Origin: Centipeda periodontii DSM 2778
GTDB lineage: Bacteria; Bacillota; Negativicutes; Selenomonadales; Selenomonadaceae
Assembly: GCF_000213975.1 (NCBI RefSeq)
Contig: NZ_GL892076.1
Coordinates: forward strand, 462,173-508,101
Direction of reading: 5' to 3'
DNA: 45,929 bases
Shown here: piece after piece, positions 7,720 through 16,172 of the stretch
Layout: every line of letters starts with the position of its first letter
Position numbering within the stretch: position 1 is the stretch's first letter
Position numbers and translations under genes: made by a program
Notes under the pieces: generated by a model
Told to the model about the DNA's origin: nothing
Seen by the model: the letters and a program-made list of their open reading frames with translations, nothing else
The model's database searches: none

Positions 7720-9837
7720 ATGACCCGATCCCTCCGCCGCCTTGCCCTGCTCGGCATTACACTCAGCGCAGCATGTTTTGGAGCGCACGCCTACGCGGCT
7801 CAGACCATGACCGATACGCACAGCAGTACGACAGATATGCAGGGCATGACGAGCAGCCCCGCTGCCGACGGGATGTACGTATTCACCCTTGACGAGGTCA
7901 TCGTCACGGGCTACCGCGTGGCAACGCCGCTCACCCTCTCCACCGATCCGCAACGGCCGCGTCAGCCCATCCCCGCCGCCGACGGCGTGGGCTACCTCAA
8001 GACCATCCCTGGCTTCTCCGTCGTCCGCAAGGGCGGGCTCGGCGGCGACCCGATGATGCGCGGCATGGGCGGCTCACGCATGGTGATGGACATGAACGGC
8101 GGCATGATGTCGGGCGGCTGTCCGAACCGCATGGATCCCACATCGACCTATGCGTTCCCCGAGACGTTCAGCCGCATCATCGTGAACAAGGGCCCGCAGA
8201 GTGTCCGCTACGGTGCGAGCGTCGCGGGCAGCGTCATCTTCGAGCGCGAGACGGAGCGCTTTGAAAAGCCCGGCGTGCGCGGCAGCGTCTCTGTCCTCGG
8301 CGCGTCGAACCACCGCCTTGACGAGCTGACCGATGTCGCGGCGGGCGATACAAAGGGCTACGCGCGCATCATCCAGACGCGCAGCTATGCGCGCGACTAC
8401 GCGGACGGCAACGGTCACCGCATCCACTCGGGCTACGGCCGGCACAGCCTCACGGGCATCGTCGGACGCACGCCCGACCCCGATACCCTCTTCGAGGTCT
8501 CCTACGACCGCAGCCGCGGCTGGGCAAAGTACGCGCACGGCATGATGGACGGCAGCCAGTTCGACCGCGACAGCTGCGCCGTCAAATTCGAGCGCGCTCA
8601 TCTCTCGCCTGTCGTGGAGAAGTTCACACTGAATTTCAACAACGATACAATCGACCACATCATGGACAACTACACGTTCCGCCCCGGCGGGATGATGGGA
8701 ACGGAGGTCAAGCGCGAACAGTACGGTGTCCGTGCCGCCTTTGACCTGCGATTCTCACCGCGGACGAGCGCCGCCGTCGGCATTGACCTGCGCCGCGACG
8801 CACACAGCTTTGCCGAGGCGCACAAGCGGCGGAAGGGCTCGTTCAACAACGATATGGACATCAACAGTTTCGGCATCTTCCTTGAGTACAGCCGCGATCT
8901 CACGGAACGCAGCAGCCTGTTCACGGGGCTGCGCTACGACCGGACGGAGACAGACTATCACAACGCCCTGTTCCGCAATCCGATGGGGATGCTCACGCGC
9001 AGCCTCGTCCCCGGCAGTGCGAGCGATCATGCGGTCAGCGGCTTCATTCGCTGGGAGAACACCGCAAAGAAGCAGCCGCTCACGTTCTACGTCGGCCTCG
9101 GACACGCAGAGCGCCCCGCCGACTACTGGGAGGCGTACCACACATGGGCAGCATACAGCAACCGCGTGAACGGACAGACCGCCTCGCCCTCCGCGACGCG
9201 TCCCGCCACGGAGAAGAACACGCAGCTCGACCTCGGCTGGGTCTATACGAGCGAAAAGACGAATGCAAACCTCTCCCTTTACTACGCGCACATTGACGAC
9301 TTCATCCTGCGCAAGCCGCAGATCGGCATGGGTCCCACGGCGCGCACCCCCTATGCCAATGTGGACGCGCGTCTCTACGGATTTGAGGCGGAGTACACGC
9401 GCATCGTCTCCCCGCGCTGGACGCTCGGCGCATCGCTCGCCTACACGCGCGGCGACGACCGCACGAACAATACAGCGCTCCCGCAGATCGCCCCGCTCGA
9501 GGCAACGCTTACGGCGAAGTACAGTCACAAGAAGCTGGAGACGAACGCCGTCTGGCGGCTCGTCAGCCGCCAGAACCGCTTCCACAAGGGCTACGGCAGC
9601 GTCACGGGCACGGACTACGGCCCAACGGGCGGCTTTGGCATCCTCTCCCTTAGCCTCGCCTACCGTCCCGACGAGAACCTGACGTTCTCCCTCGGTGTGG
9701 ACAACCTCTTTGACAAGACCTACGCCGAGTTCGTCAACTACAGCGAGGCGGAGATCAGCGCCCTCGGCGTCGCAGGCGGCGGTCACATCACCGAACCGGG
9801 CCGCACCTTCTGGTTCAAGAGCAACTACAGATTCTGA
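7720..9837 (+). CDS. TonB-dependent copper receptor (OprC/NosA-like)
   Basis: A 705-residue outer-membrane receptor. It has a signal peptide (about residues 1-27, ending AYA), a Met-rich N terminus (MQGM, MTSS, DGM) and a TonB-box-like DEVIVTGYR near 64. The plug domain contains MRGMGGSRMVMDMNGG and SGGCPNRMDPTSTY, followed by a beta-barrel ending in aromatic YRF. The GGCPNRMDP signature with many methionines is typical of OprC/NosA copper receptors. Uptake of copper through the outer membrane is inferred. AGGAGG lies eight bases before the ATG. A TATAAT at 7679-7684 may be its -10, without a good -35. No TonB/ExbBD genes are nearby. Confidence 0.88.
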   Translation: MTRSLRRLALLGITLSAACFGAHAYAAQTMTDTHSSTTDMQGMTSSPAADGMYVFTLDEVIVTGYRVATPLTLSTDPQRPRQPIPAADGVGYLKTIPGFSVVRKGGLGGDPMMRGMGGSRMVMDMNGGMMSGGCPNRMDPTSTYAFPETFSRIIVNKGPQSVRYGASVAGSVIFERETERFEKPGVRGSVSVLGASNHRLDELTDVAAGDTKGYARIIQTRSYARDYADGNGHRIHSGYGRHSLTGIVGRTPDPDTLFEVSYDRSRGWAKYAHGMMDGSQFDRDSCAVKFERAHLSPVVEKFTLNFNNDTIDHIMDNYTFRPGGMMGTEVKREQYGVRAAFDLRFSPRTSAAVGIDLRRDAHSFAEAHKRRKGSFNNDMDINSFGIFLEYSRDLTERSSLFTGLRYDRTETDYHNALFRNPMGMLTRSLVPGSASDHAVSGFIRWENTAKKQPLTFYVGLGHAERPADYWEAYHTWAAYSNRVNGQTASPSATRPATEKNTQLDLGWVYTSEKTNANLSLYYAHIDDFILRKPQIGMGPTARTPYANVDARLYGFEAEYTRIVSPRWTLGASLAYTRGDDRTNNTALPQIAPLEATLTAKYSHKKLETNAVWRLVSRQNRFHKGYGSVTGTDYGPTGGFGILSLSLAYRPDENLTFSLGVDNLFDKTYAEFVNYSEAEISALGVAGGGHITEPGRTFWFKSNYRF

Positions 9838-9853
9838 CACATATTTCCCGACG

Positions 9854-9883
9854 AAGCTGCCGCATCGTGCGGCGGCTTTTTTT
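9854..9883 (+). terminator. Terminator of the copper receptor gene
   Basis: A ten-base stem AGCTGCCGCA / TGCGGCGGCT with a TCG loop is followed by a run of seven T, 17 bases after the receptor stop codon. Confidence 0.85.
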
Positions 9884-9925
9884 CTTCCCCTTTTCGCTCC
9901 TCTATGCTATAATAAATCATTATTA

Positions 9926-10089
9926 AGAAATCGCCGATAAAATGAAGCCTGTACGATTGGCGCAGATTTTTCGTTCGGACAAGGAGACAAGCCGGACACA
10001 CAGCCAGGGCTATGCATAGGATTTGCAGGCGTTGAGAGGGCGAAAAAGATACACTGAGACGGCGGTGCTGAATTTATCAGTGCTTCCTT
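9926..10089 (-). repeat. MITE-like palindromic repeat, copy B (degenerate)
   Basis: The reverse orientation of the element at 2347. It runs from AGAAATCGCCGATAAAATGAAG to GCTGAATTTATCAGTGCTTCC, with more mismatches in both termini and centre than the other copies. It sits directly upstream of the secreted protein gene at 10110, so that gene's promoter must lie within or near it. Confidence 0.75.
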
Positions 10090-10109
10090 AAAATGTGGGG
10101 GGATTGCAA

Positions 10110-10739
10110 ATGAACACATATCGCACACTCTTCGCCGTGCTGACACTCGTGCTCTTCCTTGCCTTTCCTGTGTCAGCGGCGACACCGCCGCTGCCGAGCA
10201 CACCGCCCCTCGTGCCCCCCATAAAAACTGAAGGCAACAACAAGGACGTGCGCCGTGCCTACTACCGCGTCGGCAATACCGAGATCAAGGCAACCATCTC
10301 GCAGATGGGCGGGCAGCAGCATTTCACCCTCTGGGAGGGCAAAACGAACGTCTTTCACTTCAGCGCTCCGACGAGCAAACTGTTCTACGGCGACATGGGC
10401 GCCTTTACGAGCGGCGGGCAGACATTCTTTTACTACTATGCCAACACGCGCATCGGATGGCGCGCACCGGGCGCACCGCCTGCCTCCGGGCACGGCATCG
10501 TCGTCGGCAAGTCTCCTGTCGACGGCACCTATCGCATCTATGTGGACAGTGCCGACTACTACCACCCGAACACCGACGATTTTCAGCTTGCCATCGGTCT
10601 CGTCCAGATGCGTGAAAACGAGCGATTCATCGCGCTCTATTTCGGTCCTGAGCTATTTTCCGACTTCGGCGGCGTAACGGCACGGTACCAGCTCACGTAC
10701 AACCCAGCTGCCGACAGCTTCGTCTACGAAGAACGATAA
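10110..10739 (+). CDS. Secreted protein of unknown function
   Basis: A 209-residue protein with a clear signal peptide (TYRTLFAVLTLVLFLAFPVSA, cleavage after ASA-like residues near 25). A short proline-rich stretch and a mixed beta-rich domain with many Tyr/Phe/Gly follow. I do not recognise the family. ATG 10110 is preferred because GGGGGG lies six bases before it. The next gene (YbjN-like) follows after 36 bases, so the two may be co-transcribed. It probably works in the periplasm or cell envelope. Confidence 0.7.
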   Translation: MNTYRTLFAVLTLVLFLAFPVSAATPPLPSTPPLVPPIKTEGNNKDVRRAYYRVGNTEIKATISQMGGQQHFTLWEGKTNVFHFSAPTSKLFYGDMGAFTSGGQTFFYYYANTRIGWRAPGAPPASGHGIVVGKSPVDGTYRIYVDSADYYHPNTDDFQLAIGLVQMRENERFIALYFGPELFSDFGGVTARYQLTYNPAADSFVYEER

Positions 10740-10775
10740 ATGATTTTAATGAACAACACGGGGAGGTGATTGGTC

Positions 10776-11207
10776 GTGATCGAAGCGGCCAAGACATTCG
10801 AGGAATACATCAAAAAGGAAAACATCACGGGCTTTCAGATCCGTGAGGCGGGCGATGACCGCAATACCGTAATCTTTGAGAGCGAGATCGAGGTTGAGGA
10901 ACGGCGGCTGCCCATTGCCGTCATCATCGACTCTACGGCGTACGCCACCATCCGCATCCGCCTCGCACAGAACGCCGTCGACGACACGAACGCCATGCTC
11001 CTCATGGGCTGGCTCATGCGGCAGAACCAAGACAGCCGCCTCATCAAGTTCTACCTCACCTCCGACACCGCTATCCTCGCCGACGTCGTTGTCCCACATA
11101 GTCCCGAGGAGTTTGATCCTGAGGTCATGGTCAGCGTCCTCCGCGTCTTTATCCGCGACATCACAAAGCTCATGCCGGATCTTGCCATACTCCTCCCCGA
11201 GGAGTGA
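10776..11207 (+). CDS. YbjN-like small protein
   Basis: A 143-residue soluble acidic protein. The pattern FEEYIKKENI...FQIREAGDDRNTVIFESEIEVEERRLPIAVIID, then a helix-rich middle (NAMLLMGWLMRQN) and ILADVVVPHSPEEFDPEVMV, resembles the YbjN/type III chaperone-like fold. The role of that family is poorly defined. The start is probably GTG 10776, with GGGGAGG nine bases upstream; TTG 10770 is an alternative. Family assignment is tentative. Confidence 0.6.
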   Translation: MIEAAKTFEEYIKKENITGFQIREAGDDRNTVIFESEIEVEERRLPIAVIIDSTAYATIRIRLAQNAVDDTNAMLLMGWLMRQNQDSRLIKFYLTSDTAILADVVVPHSPEEFDPEVMVSVLRVFIRDITKLMPDLAILLPEE

Positions 11208-11255
11208 GGCACGCGTTTGACAAAGCGCCTCAAATCTGCTATCATAGCAACCATC

Positions 11256-11329
11256 GCGGGCATAGTTCATCGGTAGAATGAAAGCTTCCCAAGCTTTAGA
11301 GGTGGGTTCGATTCCCATTGCCCGCTCCA
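11256..11329 (+). tRNA. tRNA-Gly (anticodon CCC)
   Basis: A full cloverleaf: acceptor GCGGGCA pairs with TGCCCGC, the anticodon stem is AAAGC/GCTTT with loop TTCCCAA (CCC at 11288-11290), the T arm contains GGTTCGATTCC, and CCA is encoded. It lies at the left edge of an AT-richer accessory island, a common integration position. I could not find a second copy of its 3' end by eye. Confidence 0.95.
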
Positions 11330-11340
11330 TATGAGCACTC

Positions 11341-11370
11341 AGCACTGTCAGGAAAGATAGTGCTTTTTTG
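11341..11370 (+). terminator. Terminator after tRNA-Gly
   Basis: AGCACT pairs with AGTGCT across a 13-base loop and is followed by TTTTTT, 11 bases after the tRNA CCA. Confidence 0.75.
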
Positions 11371-11391
11371 TTTTTTAACACTTTTGTTTTT

Positions 11392-11440
11392 CTGTTTATA
11401 AACAGTTTTTGTGGTTATAAACAAAATTTTATGTTATACT
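11392..11440 (+). promoter_or_regulatory. Operator-like repeats and -10 box before the ATPase gene
   Basis: A perfect 14-bp palindrome CTGTTTATAAACAG (11392-11405) is followed 19 bp later by a near copy, GGTTATAAAC (11413-11422). A TATACT box follows at 11435-11440. The second repeat would cover the -35 region, as an operator does. There is no good -35 hexamer. Confidence 0.45.
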
Positions 11441-11464
11441 ATCCTCATAGGAGGAGATTTTATA

Positions 11465-12640
11465 ATGGATTCTATCAAAATACTCCGTATACGGTATGAG
11501 AATATCCCGCTGTTTCACGATGGCTGCTTTGAGTTTAGCCTTATGGCAGAAGATCGTGTTTCTGACCCTACACAGGTGTTTCAGCTCCGCAAAAATCTCT
11601 ATACGCAGAAACTTATCGGACTTGCTGGGATTAACGCCTCTGGTAAAACATCTGCACTCAAGCTTATTTATTTTGCCATGTCCATTCTCCTAAATCGCAA
11701 AAGTCTTAACGAAATTCCCTATGGCTCTGAGCTTCTGCAAGACGGAACAACCCTCATATTGGATTTCTGTTATCAGAACATGCGTTACGAACTACGCTCT
11801 ACTATCGGGAGAGCAACGCTCTCTCACGACGTAGATATAGAATTTTACTTCAAAGAAGAATTTCTATTCAAAAAAACTCTTGCATCTATGAAATCGAAGA
11901 AAGATCTATTTCATTTTGATGACATAGAGCCTATGATTCGTCGCTCAAGATTACCATCGGCGACTCTCGATTTTCTTAAGGATGATGATAGTGTAGTAAC
12001 CGGGATCATCCGTAGTCAATCATCCCCCCTAAGATCGTTAATTGGCGCTGTAAACATCAACTTCTGGCGACCAAACGAGTCTCCTGCCACTGAAATTCTT
12101 CACGCTTTTGATGCAAATCTGGATGAACTCACGGTTTCGATGACAGATAATAATGTCACATATACCATAAAATTCAAAAACGCGCCGCGGCGATTAAAAA
12201 TCGAGACTGCATGGGGACTGACCAATTTCATCTCCTCCGGCACCATCAAGGGGCACAATCTCATGGCATACATTGAGGATGTCCTCCAAACGGGTGGATA
12301 TCTCATTGTTGATGAGCTTGAGAACCACATGAATAAAGAACTTGTGCGTATGATTATGAACATCTTCAAAAATGAGCGCATCAACAAGCACGGCGCATGC
12401 CTGATTTTCTCCACACACTATGCAGAAATCCTTGATTTTATGGATCGCAAGGATAACATCTACATCACGCGCCGCAATCAGACAGATGCCTCGATCGAGC
12501 TGCTGAACTACGCATCCGAGGTCAAACGTAACGATGTCAAGAAGAGTGATGTAATCCTCTCGAACTATATTGAGGGAACAGCTCCGTCCTACGAGAGTAT
12601 TCAGGCGTTGGAGGACTATCTATGCAGCAAGATGGGTTAA
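11465..12640 (+). CDS. AAA/OLD-like ATPase of a putative two-gene defence system
   Basis: A 391-residue ABC/OLD-type ATPase (AAA_15/AAA_21 class). Walker A is GINASGKT near residue 55, Walker B is GYLIVDELEN near 280 and the H-loop is FSTH near 316, with a divergent middle. Start ATG 11465 follows AGGAGGAG. The next gene starts 19 bases before its stop, so the products are made together. An ATPase with a small TOPRIM/RloB-like partner is the layout of the AbiL and PARIS anti-phage systems. The pair may be a relative or a distinct system. Low GC against its surroundings suggests horizontal transfer. Confidence 0.75.
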   Translation: MDSIKILRIRYENIPLFHDGCFEFSLMAEDRVSDPTQVFQLRKNLYTQKLIGLAGINASGKTSALKLIYFAMSILLNRKSLNEIPYGSELLQDGTTLILDFCYQNMRYELRSTIGRATLSHDVDIEFYFKEEFLFKKTLASMKSKKDLFHFDDIEPMIRRSRLPSATLDFLKDDDSVVTGIIRSQSSPLRSLIGAVNINFWRPNESPATEILHAFDANLDELTVSMTDNNVTYTIKFKNAPRRLKIETAWGLTNFISSGTIKGHNLMAYIEDVLQTGGYLIVDELENHMNKELVRMIMNIFKNERINKHGACLIFSTHYAEILDFMDRKDNIYITRRNQTDASIELLNYASEVKRNDVKKSDVILSNYIEGTAPSYESIQALEDYLCSKMG

Positions 12641-13197
12641 ACTTCGATCACCTGAAAGAAGAATATGTCATCTGTATCTGCGAGGGCGCAGCAGAGCAGG
12701 CAATCATCGAATTGCTGCTCGACCATAACAGCCTCGTATTTGCTCATGATAATCTGGTTGGAAGAGAAGTCACCCGCAAGCGAAAGTCCTCTGAGATTCA
12801 GTCCTCCTTTCTGAATCGAGCATACCAACGGCGTGTGAATATCCTGCGGATTCTGGATTCCAAAAAGGATTCCTTCAAACTCCCATTCCTCTATGCAGAA
12901 CGCTATCCTGTGCATAACATCTACACACGCCCAGAAATTGAGATACTGCTGATTATCGCCGAAGGGCAAGTCGAAAAGTATCTACAAAAAGACAAGACGC
13001 GCTATAAGCCCAGCTCCTATTGCGCAGAGATCCTCTTTCCGGGCGAGCACATCAAAAGCCGCGAATTTATACAAGACTACTTCGCGGATATTAACAAACT
13101 GCACAACGCCATTCGTCTCTATCATGAACAAGCAGGAAAGCGAGGTGAAGCGAATTTATTTCACCTACTATCCAAGTCATTTATATGGACACCGTAA
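12622..13197 (+). CDS. TOPRIM/RloB-like partner of the ATPase
   Basis: A 191-residue protein. YVICICEGAAEQAIIELLL at residues 15-33 looks like the first strand and conserved Glu of a TOPRIM or RloB domain. RILDSKKDSF near 75 could supply the acidic metal site, and TRPEIEILLIIAEG near 95 resembles the later RloB motif. GGAGG precedes the ATG, which overlaps the ATPase gene. In AbiL- and PARIS-like pairs such a subunit is the nuclease effector held by the ATPase. That role here is inference, as the acidic motif is not canonical. Confidence 0.6.
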   Translation: MQQDGLNFDHLKEEYVICICEGAAEQAIIELLLDHNSLVFAHDNLVGREVTRKRKSSEIQSSFLNRAYQRRVNILRILDSKKDSFKLPFLYAERYPVHNIYTRPEIEILLIIAEGQVEKYLQKDKTRYKPSSYCAEILFPGEHIKSREFIQDYFADINKLHNAIRLYHEQAGKRGEANLFHLLSKSFIWTP

Positions 13198-13213
13198 TCC
13201 GTTATTGGGATTC

Positions 13214-13241
13214 AGAGCCGCCAAATAGACGGCTCTTTTTG
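13214..13241. terminator. Bidirectional terminator
   Basis: AGAGCCG pairs with CGGCTCT, followed by TTTTT, between the converging ATPase/TOPRIM-like pair (plus) and the ERF gene (minus). Confidence 0.75.
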
Positions 13242-13886
13242 TTATGCTCTGGCAAGTGCCCGCTTTTGGCAGTCCATGCAGAGCATCCGATGGTATCTGC
13301 TCTCGGAGAATGCCCGTACCTTATCGGTCAGCTTTATGCCGCACTCCTCACAGTAAGATGCAGCACCCGCAGCGGAGCGTTCCTGCTTCCGTGGAATCGC
13401 AACAGCGCGACTCTTTGCCGTCGTTTTGATCGGAGTGGTTTTTCTTGAGGGGTCAACGGACGTACTCTCATCCGTGCGAGTGTCTGCCTCGGGATCGTCG
13501 CCTGTGCTGATGGATAGACTGAGCATATAGGCGTATTTAACGGCTGCGGTCTGCGCCTTCATCACCGCCTTATCGCCGCTGTCCTGCCCGCTCCCAAGCC
13601 CCGTAATGAGCACACTCTCGTCCGAATCACGGTCGATCAGCGTGATATTCACCTTCACCGTCGCAAGGTGCTCGATATTGCCCTTTGCCGTCTTAACCTC
13701 TTCCAATCTGATAAGCTCAGGAATAACGAGCGATGCAAGCCCCTGCTCCACCAGTGCAGCGTTCACTTTGCTCAGAACATCGGCACTCGTCGCGTAGGTG
13801 TATCCGTGAAAGCTGTTCGTTCCATTTTTTGCGATATGACTGCACTCGCGCATGACCGCAATCATTTTTGCCGCAATTTTCTTCAT
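13242..13886 (-). CDS. ERF-family single-strand annealing protein
   Basis: A 214-residue phage-type recombinase of the ERF superfamily, which anneals complementary single strands in homologous recombination. The family core runs from KNGTNSFHGYTYATSADVL through VTLIDRDS-like strands to GSGQDSGDKAVMKAQTAAVKYA. A Ser/Thr-rich linker leads to a C-terminal Cys4 knuckle (CEECG...CMDCQ) near residues 180-208. ATG 13886 is chosen for the GGGAGG before it. It is the last of four or five same-strand genes (DUF932, unknown, Gp157, ERF), a typical phage or conjugative-element replication module, but no structural phage genes are present. Confidence 0.85.
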   Translation of the reverse strand: MKKIAAKMIAVMRECSHIAKNGTNSFHGYTYATSADVLSKVNAALVEQGLASLVIPELIRLEEVKTAKGNIEHLATVKVNITLIDRDSDESVLITGLGSGQDSGDKAVMKAQTAAVKYAYMLSLSISTGDDPEADTRTDESTSVDPSRKTTPIKTTAKSRAVAIPRKQERSAAGAASYCEECGIKLTDKVRAFSESRYHRMLCMDCQKRALARA

Positions 13887-13942
13887 TACATATTCCTCCC
13901 AAAAATCCCCCTGTACCATACACGGCACAGGGGATTCATCCA

Positions 13943-14407
13943 TTACTGAATCTGAATGTTATTGTACTCCATCAGCGTAATCCCCGGCAGGAGCACACCC
14001 TGCCGCAGCGCATCTTTCAATCCTTGCTTGTCCACCTTATCCGGCACAGGAATCAAATACGCCGCAGGAATGACAGCCCCTTCATCAATATGGATTCTCT
14101 GGCTCTTGCGCCAACCAATAGAGAACTCCTTGTCCTGAATCTTCTCCCCGTGGAGACAATCGGACAAGTACTGCTTGAGGCTGTCCGCCTTATTCTTCGC
14201 CGCCGTCTTACGCGCAGCGAAGGTCTTTTCCTCCTCTTCGTAGGCACGCGCGTCGGCGAGCAGGTTCTTAATCCAACAGGCAATGTTGCGGATTTTCTGC
14301 CGCCGCTCCATCTGAAGCCCATGAAGCCGCTCCACATCAATGATTTCACCCGTTTTCAGATCAATGCAGGAAAGAATATCCTCTTGGATTTCATACAATG
14401 CACTCAT
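13943..14407 (-). CDS. Siphovirus Gp157-family protein
   Basis: A 154-residue protein matching the Gp157 family of siphoviruses, linked in streptococcal phage to phage resistance and found in recombination cassettes. It starts with MSALYEIQEDILSCID. A long charged coiled-coil region (residues 35-95) follows, then a short beta region (FSIGWRKSQRIHID...IPAAYLIPVPDKVDKQGLKDALRQG), as in the family. Spacing to the ERF gene is short, so it is part of the same transcript. Confidence 0.8.
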   Translation of the reverse strand: MSALYEIQEDILSCIDLKTGEIIDVERLHGLQMERRQKIRNIACWIKNLLADARAYEEEEKTFAARKTAAKNKADSLKQYLSDCLHGEKIQDKEFSIGWRKSQRIHIDEGAVIPAAYLIPVPDKVDKQGLKDALRQGVLLPGITLMEYNNIQIQ

Positions 14408-14421
14408 ATTTCCACTCCCTC

Positions 14422-14742
14422 CTATGCGACAGGACGCATCTCATCAAGATAAGCGACCTGCTCATACGCTGCTCCTTCACGCGCACTGGTCTGAATTTCC
14501 TGCGGAAAATCAAGCGTCAAACCACCGGCGATATTGCCGTAGGCAACATCCTCCATGCGGAGTTCCTTCACGATATTACGCAGCCCCTTCGACAAGACAA
14601 GCGTCTGCACAGGGCTAAGGGTCAATACCGTACGGTCAGAACCCGTTCCATTCGTCAGGCTCAGCACAATCGAACCTGATGATGTATAGACCTCCCCGCT
14701 CAGATCAGAGAATGCCAAACAGAAATGATGATAATGTGACAT
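14422..14742 (-). CDS. Hypothetical protein of the recombination cassette
   Basis: A 106-residue protein with no family I recognise. It starts MSHYHHFCLAFSDLSGEVY, and GGAGG is well placed before ATG 14742. The sequence is mostly beta-strand-like, with GTGSDRTVLTLSPVQTLVLSKGLR in the middle. Its place between the DUF932 gene and Gp157 on the same strand suggests a role in the same phage-like recombination or replication unit. Confidence 0.65.
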   Translation of the reverse strand: MSHYHHFCLAFSDLSGEVYTSSGSIVLSLTNGTGSDRTVLTLSPVQTLVLSKGLRNIVKELRMEDVAYGNIAGGLTLDFPQEIQTSAREGAAYEQVAYLDEMRPVA

Positions 14743-14801
14743 AAAATCCTCCATTCATAAAAATGGCACCGCCCCACAAAGAGGAAGGTGCTCATATCCT
14801 A

Positions 14802-15894
14802 CTACGCCCGCGCCAATCGCTTTCGCAGAGGTGTGACGTTATGTTCCTGTACGGCAATGCGCTGCGGCACAGGCAGGGCTAACAGTTCCCCACCAATGCG
14901 CTCCAACTCTGTCGCACGCTCGTAGCTGTCTGCAAGTTTGCTCGCTGCCGTCACCGCATTGATAAGCCCATAACGACTGTTATCCCCGCCCATAAAGAGC
15001 TGACGCAGGACATCACCGCGCTCATTCTGCGTGAGGAGGAAACGATCTGCCAGCTCCTCGACCGCCTGCACAGGATTATCCGCAAGCGGAATCTCCATTG
15101 CGTCACGCATCTTGTCTACGGTCAGATGGAATTTCGCAGCATCCACGGCACAACGCACGGTGTCTTGTACCTTCATAAAGAATGCCTTATCATCCTGCGC
15201 CAGTGTTTCATCGGAGTACAGTTCATAGGCGGCATCGTCCTCTGGTGCGACCTGCCGCCCGACATGATACTTCTTCTGTGCGAAGTCCTTGACGATCAGC
15301 CCATTCTTACAGACAAGGCGATAGATCAGCGGCTCGACCTTCAGACTGCTAAGCCCGACCTCACTGTTGGACACGACAAAGCCCGCCTGTACAACATCAC
15401 CGACACCGACCTCGGCTTTCAGCTTCTTGTTGACGACCTTAGAGGTGCGATTCCGTGACCTCACAGCTCATAATCGTCGCGTCCTTCATCTCCTGAATCA
15501 CGGGCAGCACCGCCGTGCAGAGTTCCAGATTGTCCAGACGGCGATAGCGATCGGAGAGAAATGCGCGCACATTGCCGTCCAGTACACGAATCATCCGACG
15601 CTCAGGTGACTGTCGAAACCATCCGTTGACATTCTCATCGAGGAGTGCCGGATATTCCCTCTGCATCTTCTGATAGTAGCGGTAGGGGATTTGCAGACGC
15701 GCAGCGATCTGCTGATGGGCAGTTTCGCCAATCGTGTACTCCTGCGTGTCATCGCCAAGAGCGATGAGGAAACGACCGCCCAGAGCGGACGAATCCATCG
15801 CGAGCGACCGCGTATCTGAGATAAAATCCTTCCGCGCCTCGCGCTGACGCGAGAGCTCCTGCCCGAGTTCCTGTAACGTACGACCTTGCTTCAT
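14802..15894 (-). pseudogene. DUF932 (phage/plasmid LGT family) gene split by a frameshift
   Basis: Two overlapping reading frames, 15439-15894 (151 residues, DUF932 N-terminal part) and 14802-15464 (C-terminal part, with LKAEVGVGDVVQAGFVVSNSE), together make one DUF932 protein of about 360 residues. The frame breaks near 15440-15450: ..CEVTESHL then stop, while the other frame resumes with KVVNKK. One extra base, or a loss of two, explains it. No ribosome binding site serves the downstream part. DUF932 proteins are common on phages and conjugative elements, function unknown. It could be a true mutation, a sequencing error or, less likely, programmed frameshifting. The start ATG 15894 has AGGAGGT before it. 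Confidence 0.8.
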
Positions 15895-15916
15895 GTTGAT
15901 TACCTCCTATAAAGAC

Positions 15917-15950
15917 AGAAAATCCCCCATAGCCGCGCGGCTATGGGGGA
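15917..15950 (-). terminator. Perfect hairpin before the DUF932 gene
   Basis: TCCCCCATAGCCGC pairs perfectly with GCGGCTATGGGGGA (15923-15950). On the minus strand the stem is followed by TTTTCT. It either ends transcription from the secreted-protein genes or acts as an attenuator in the DUF932 leader. Confidence 0.7.
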
Positions 15951-15969
15951 AAGTAGCTATATGTTTCTT

Positions 15970-16149
15970 TTACCAAGTGACGTTTTTATATTCGTCCGTC
16001 ACCTCTTCGGTCATAATATATTTGAGGATGCTCGTCATACCAAAAGGTTCTGCCATCTGCCCCACAAGCAGCTTTAGCATTGGCACTTTGTGTAGTACAA
16101 ACTCCCCCAATCATCAACCCCATCAGAACAGCAACAAACGTCCCCTCAT
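15970..16149 (-). pseudogene. Decayed small secreted-protein gene
   Basis: An ATG at 16149 behind AAAGGAG opens a frame that stops after eight codons. One base off, the frame reads TFVAVLMGLMIGGVCTTQSANA, a convincing signal peptide, followed by ACGADGRTFWYDEHPQIYYDRRGDG. A further shift near 15990 reaches a YKNVTW stop at 15970. It looks like a 55-60 residue exported protein broken by two indels. The reading across frames is my interpretation. Confidence 0.4.
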
Positions 16150-16172
16150 ATATAGAGAGATCTCCTTTCTCA

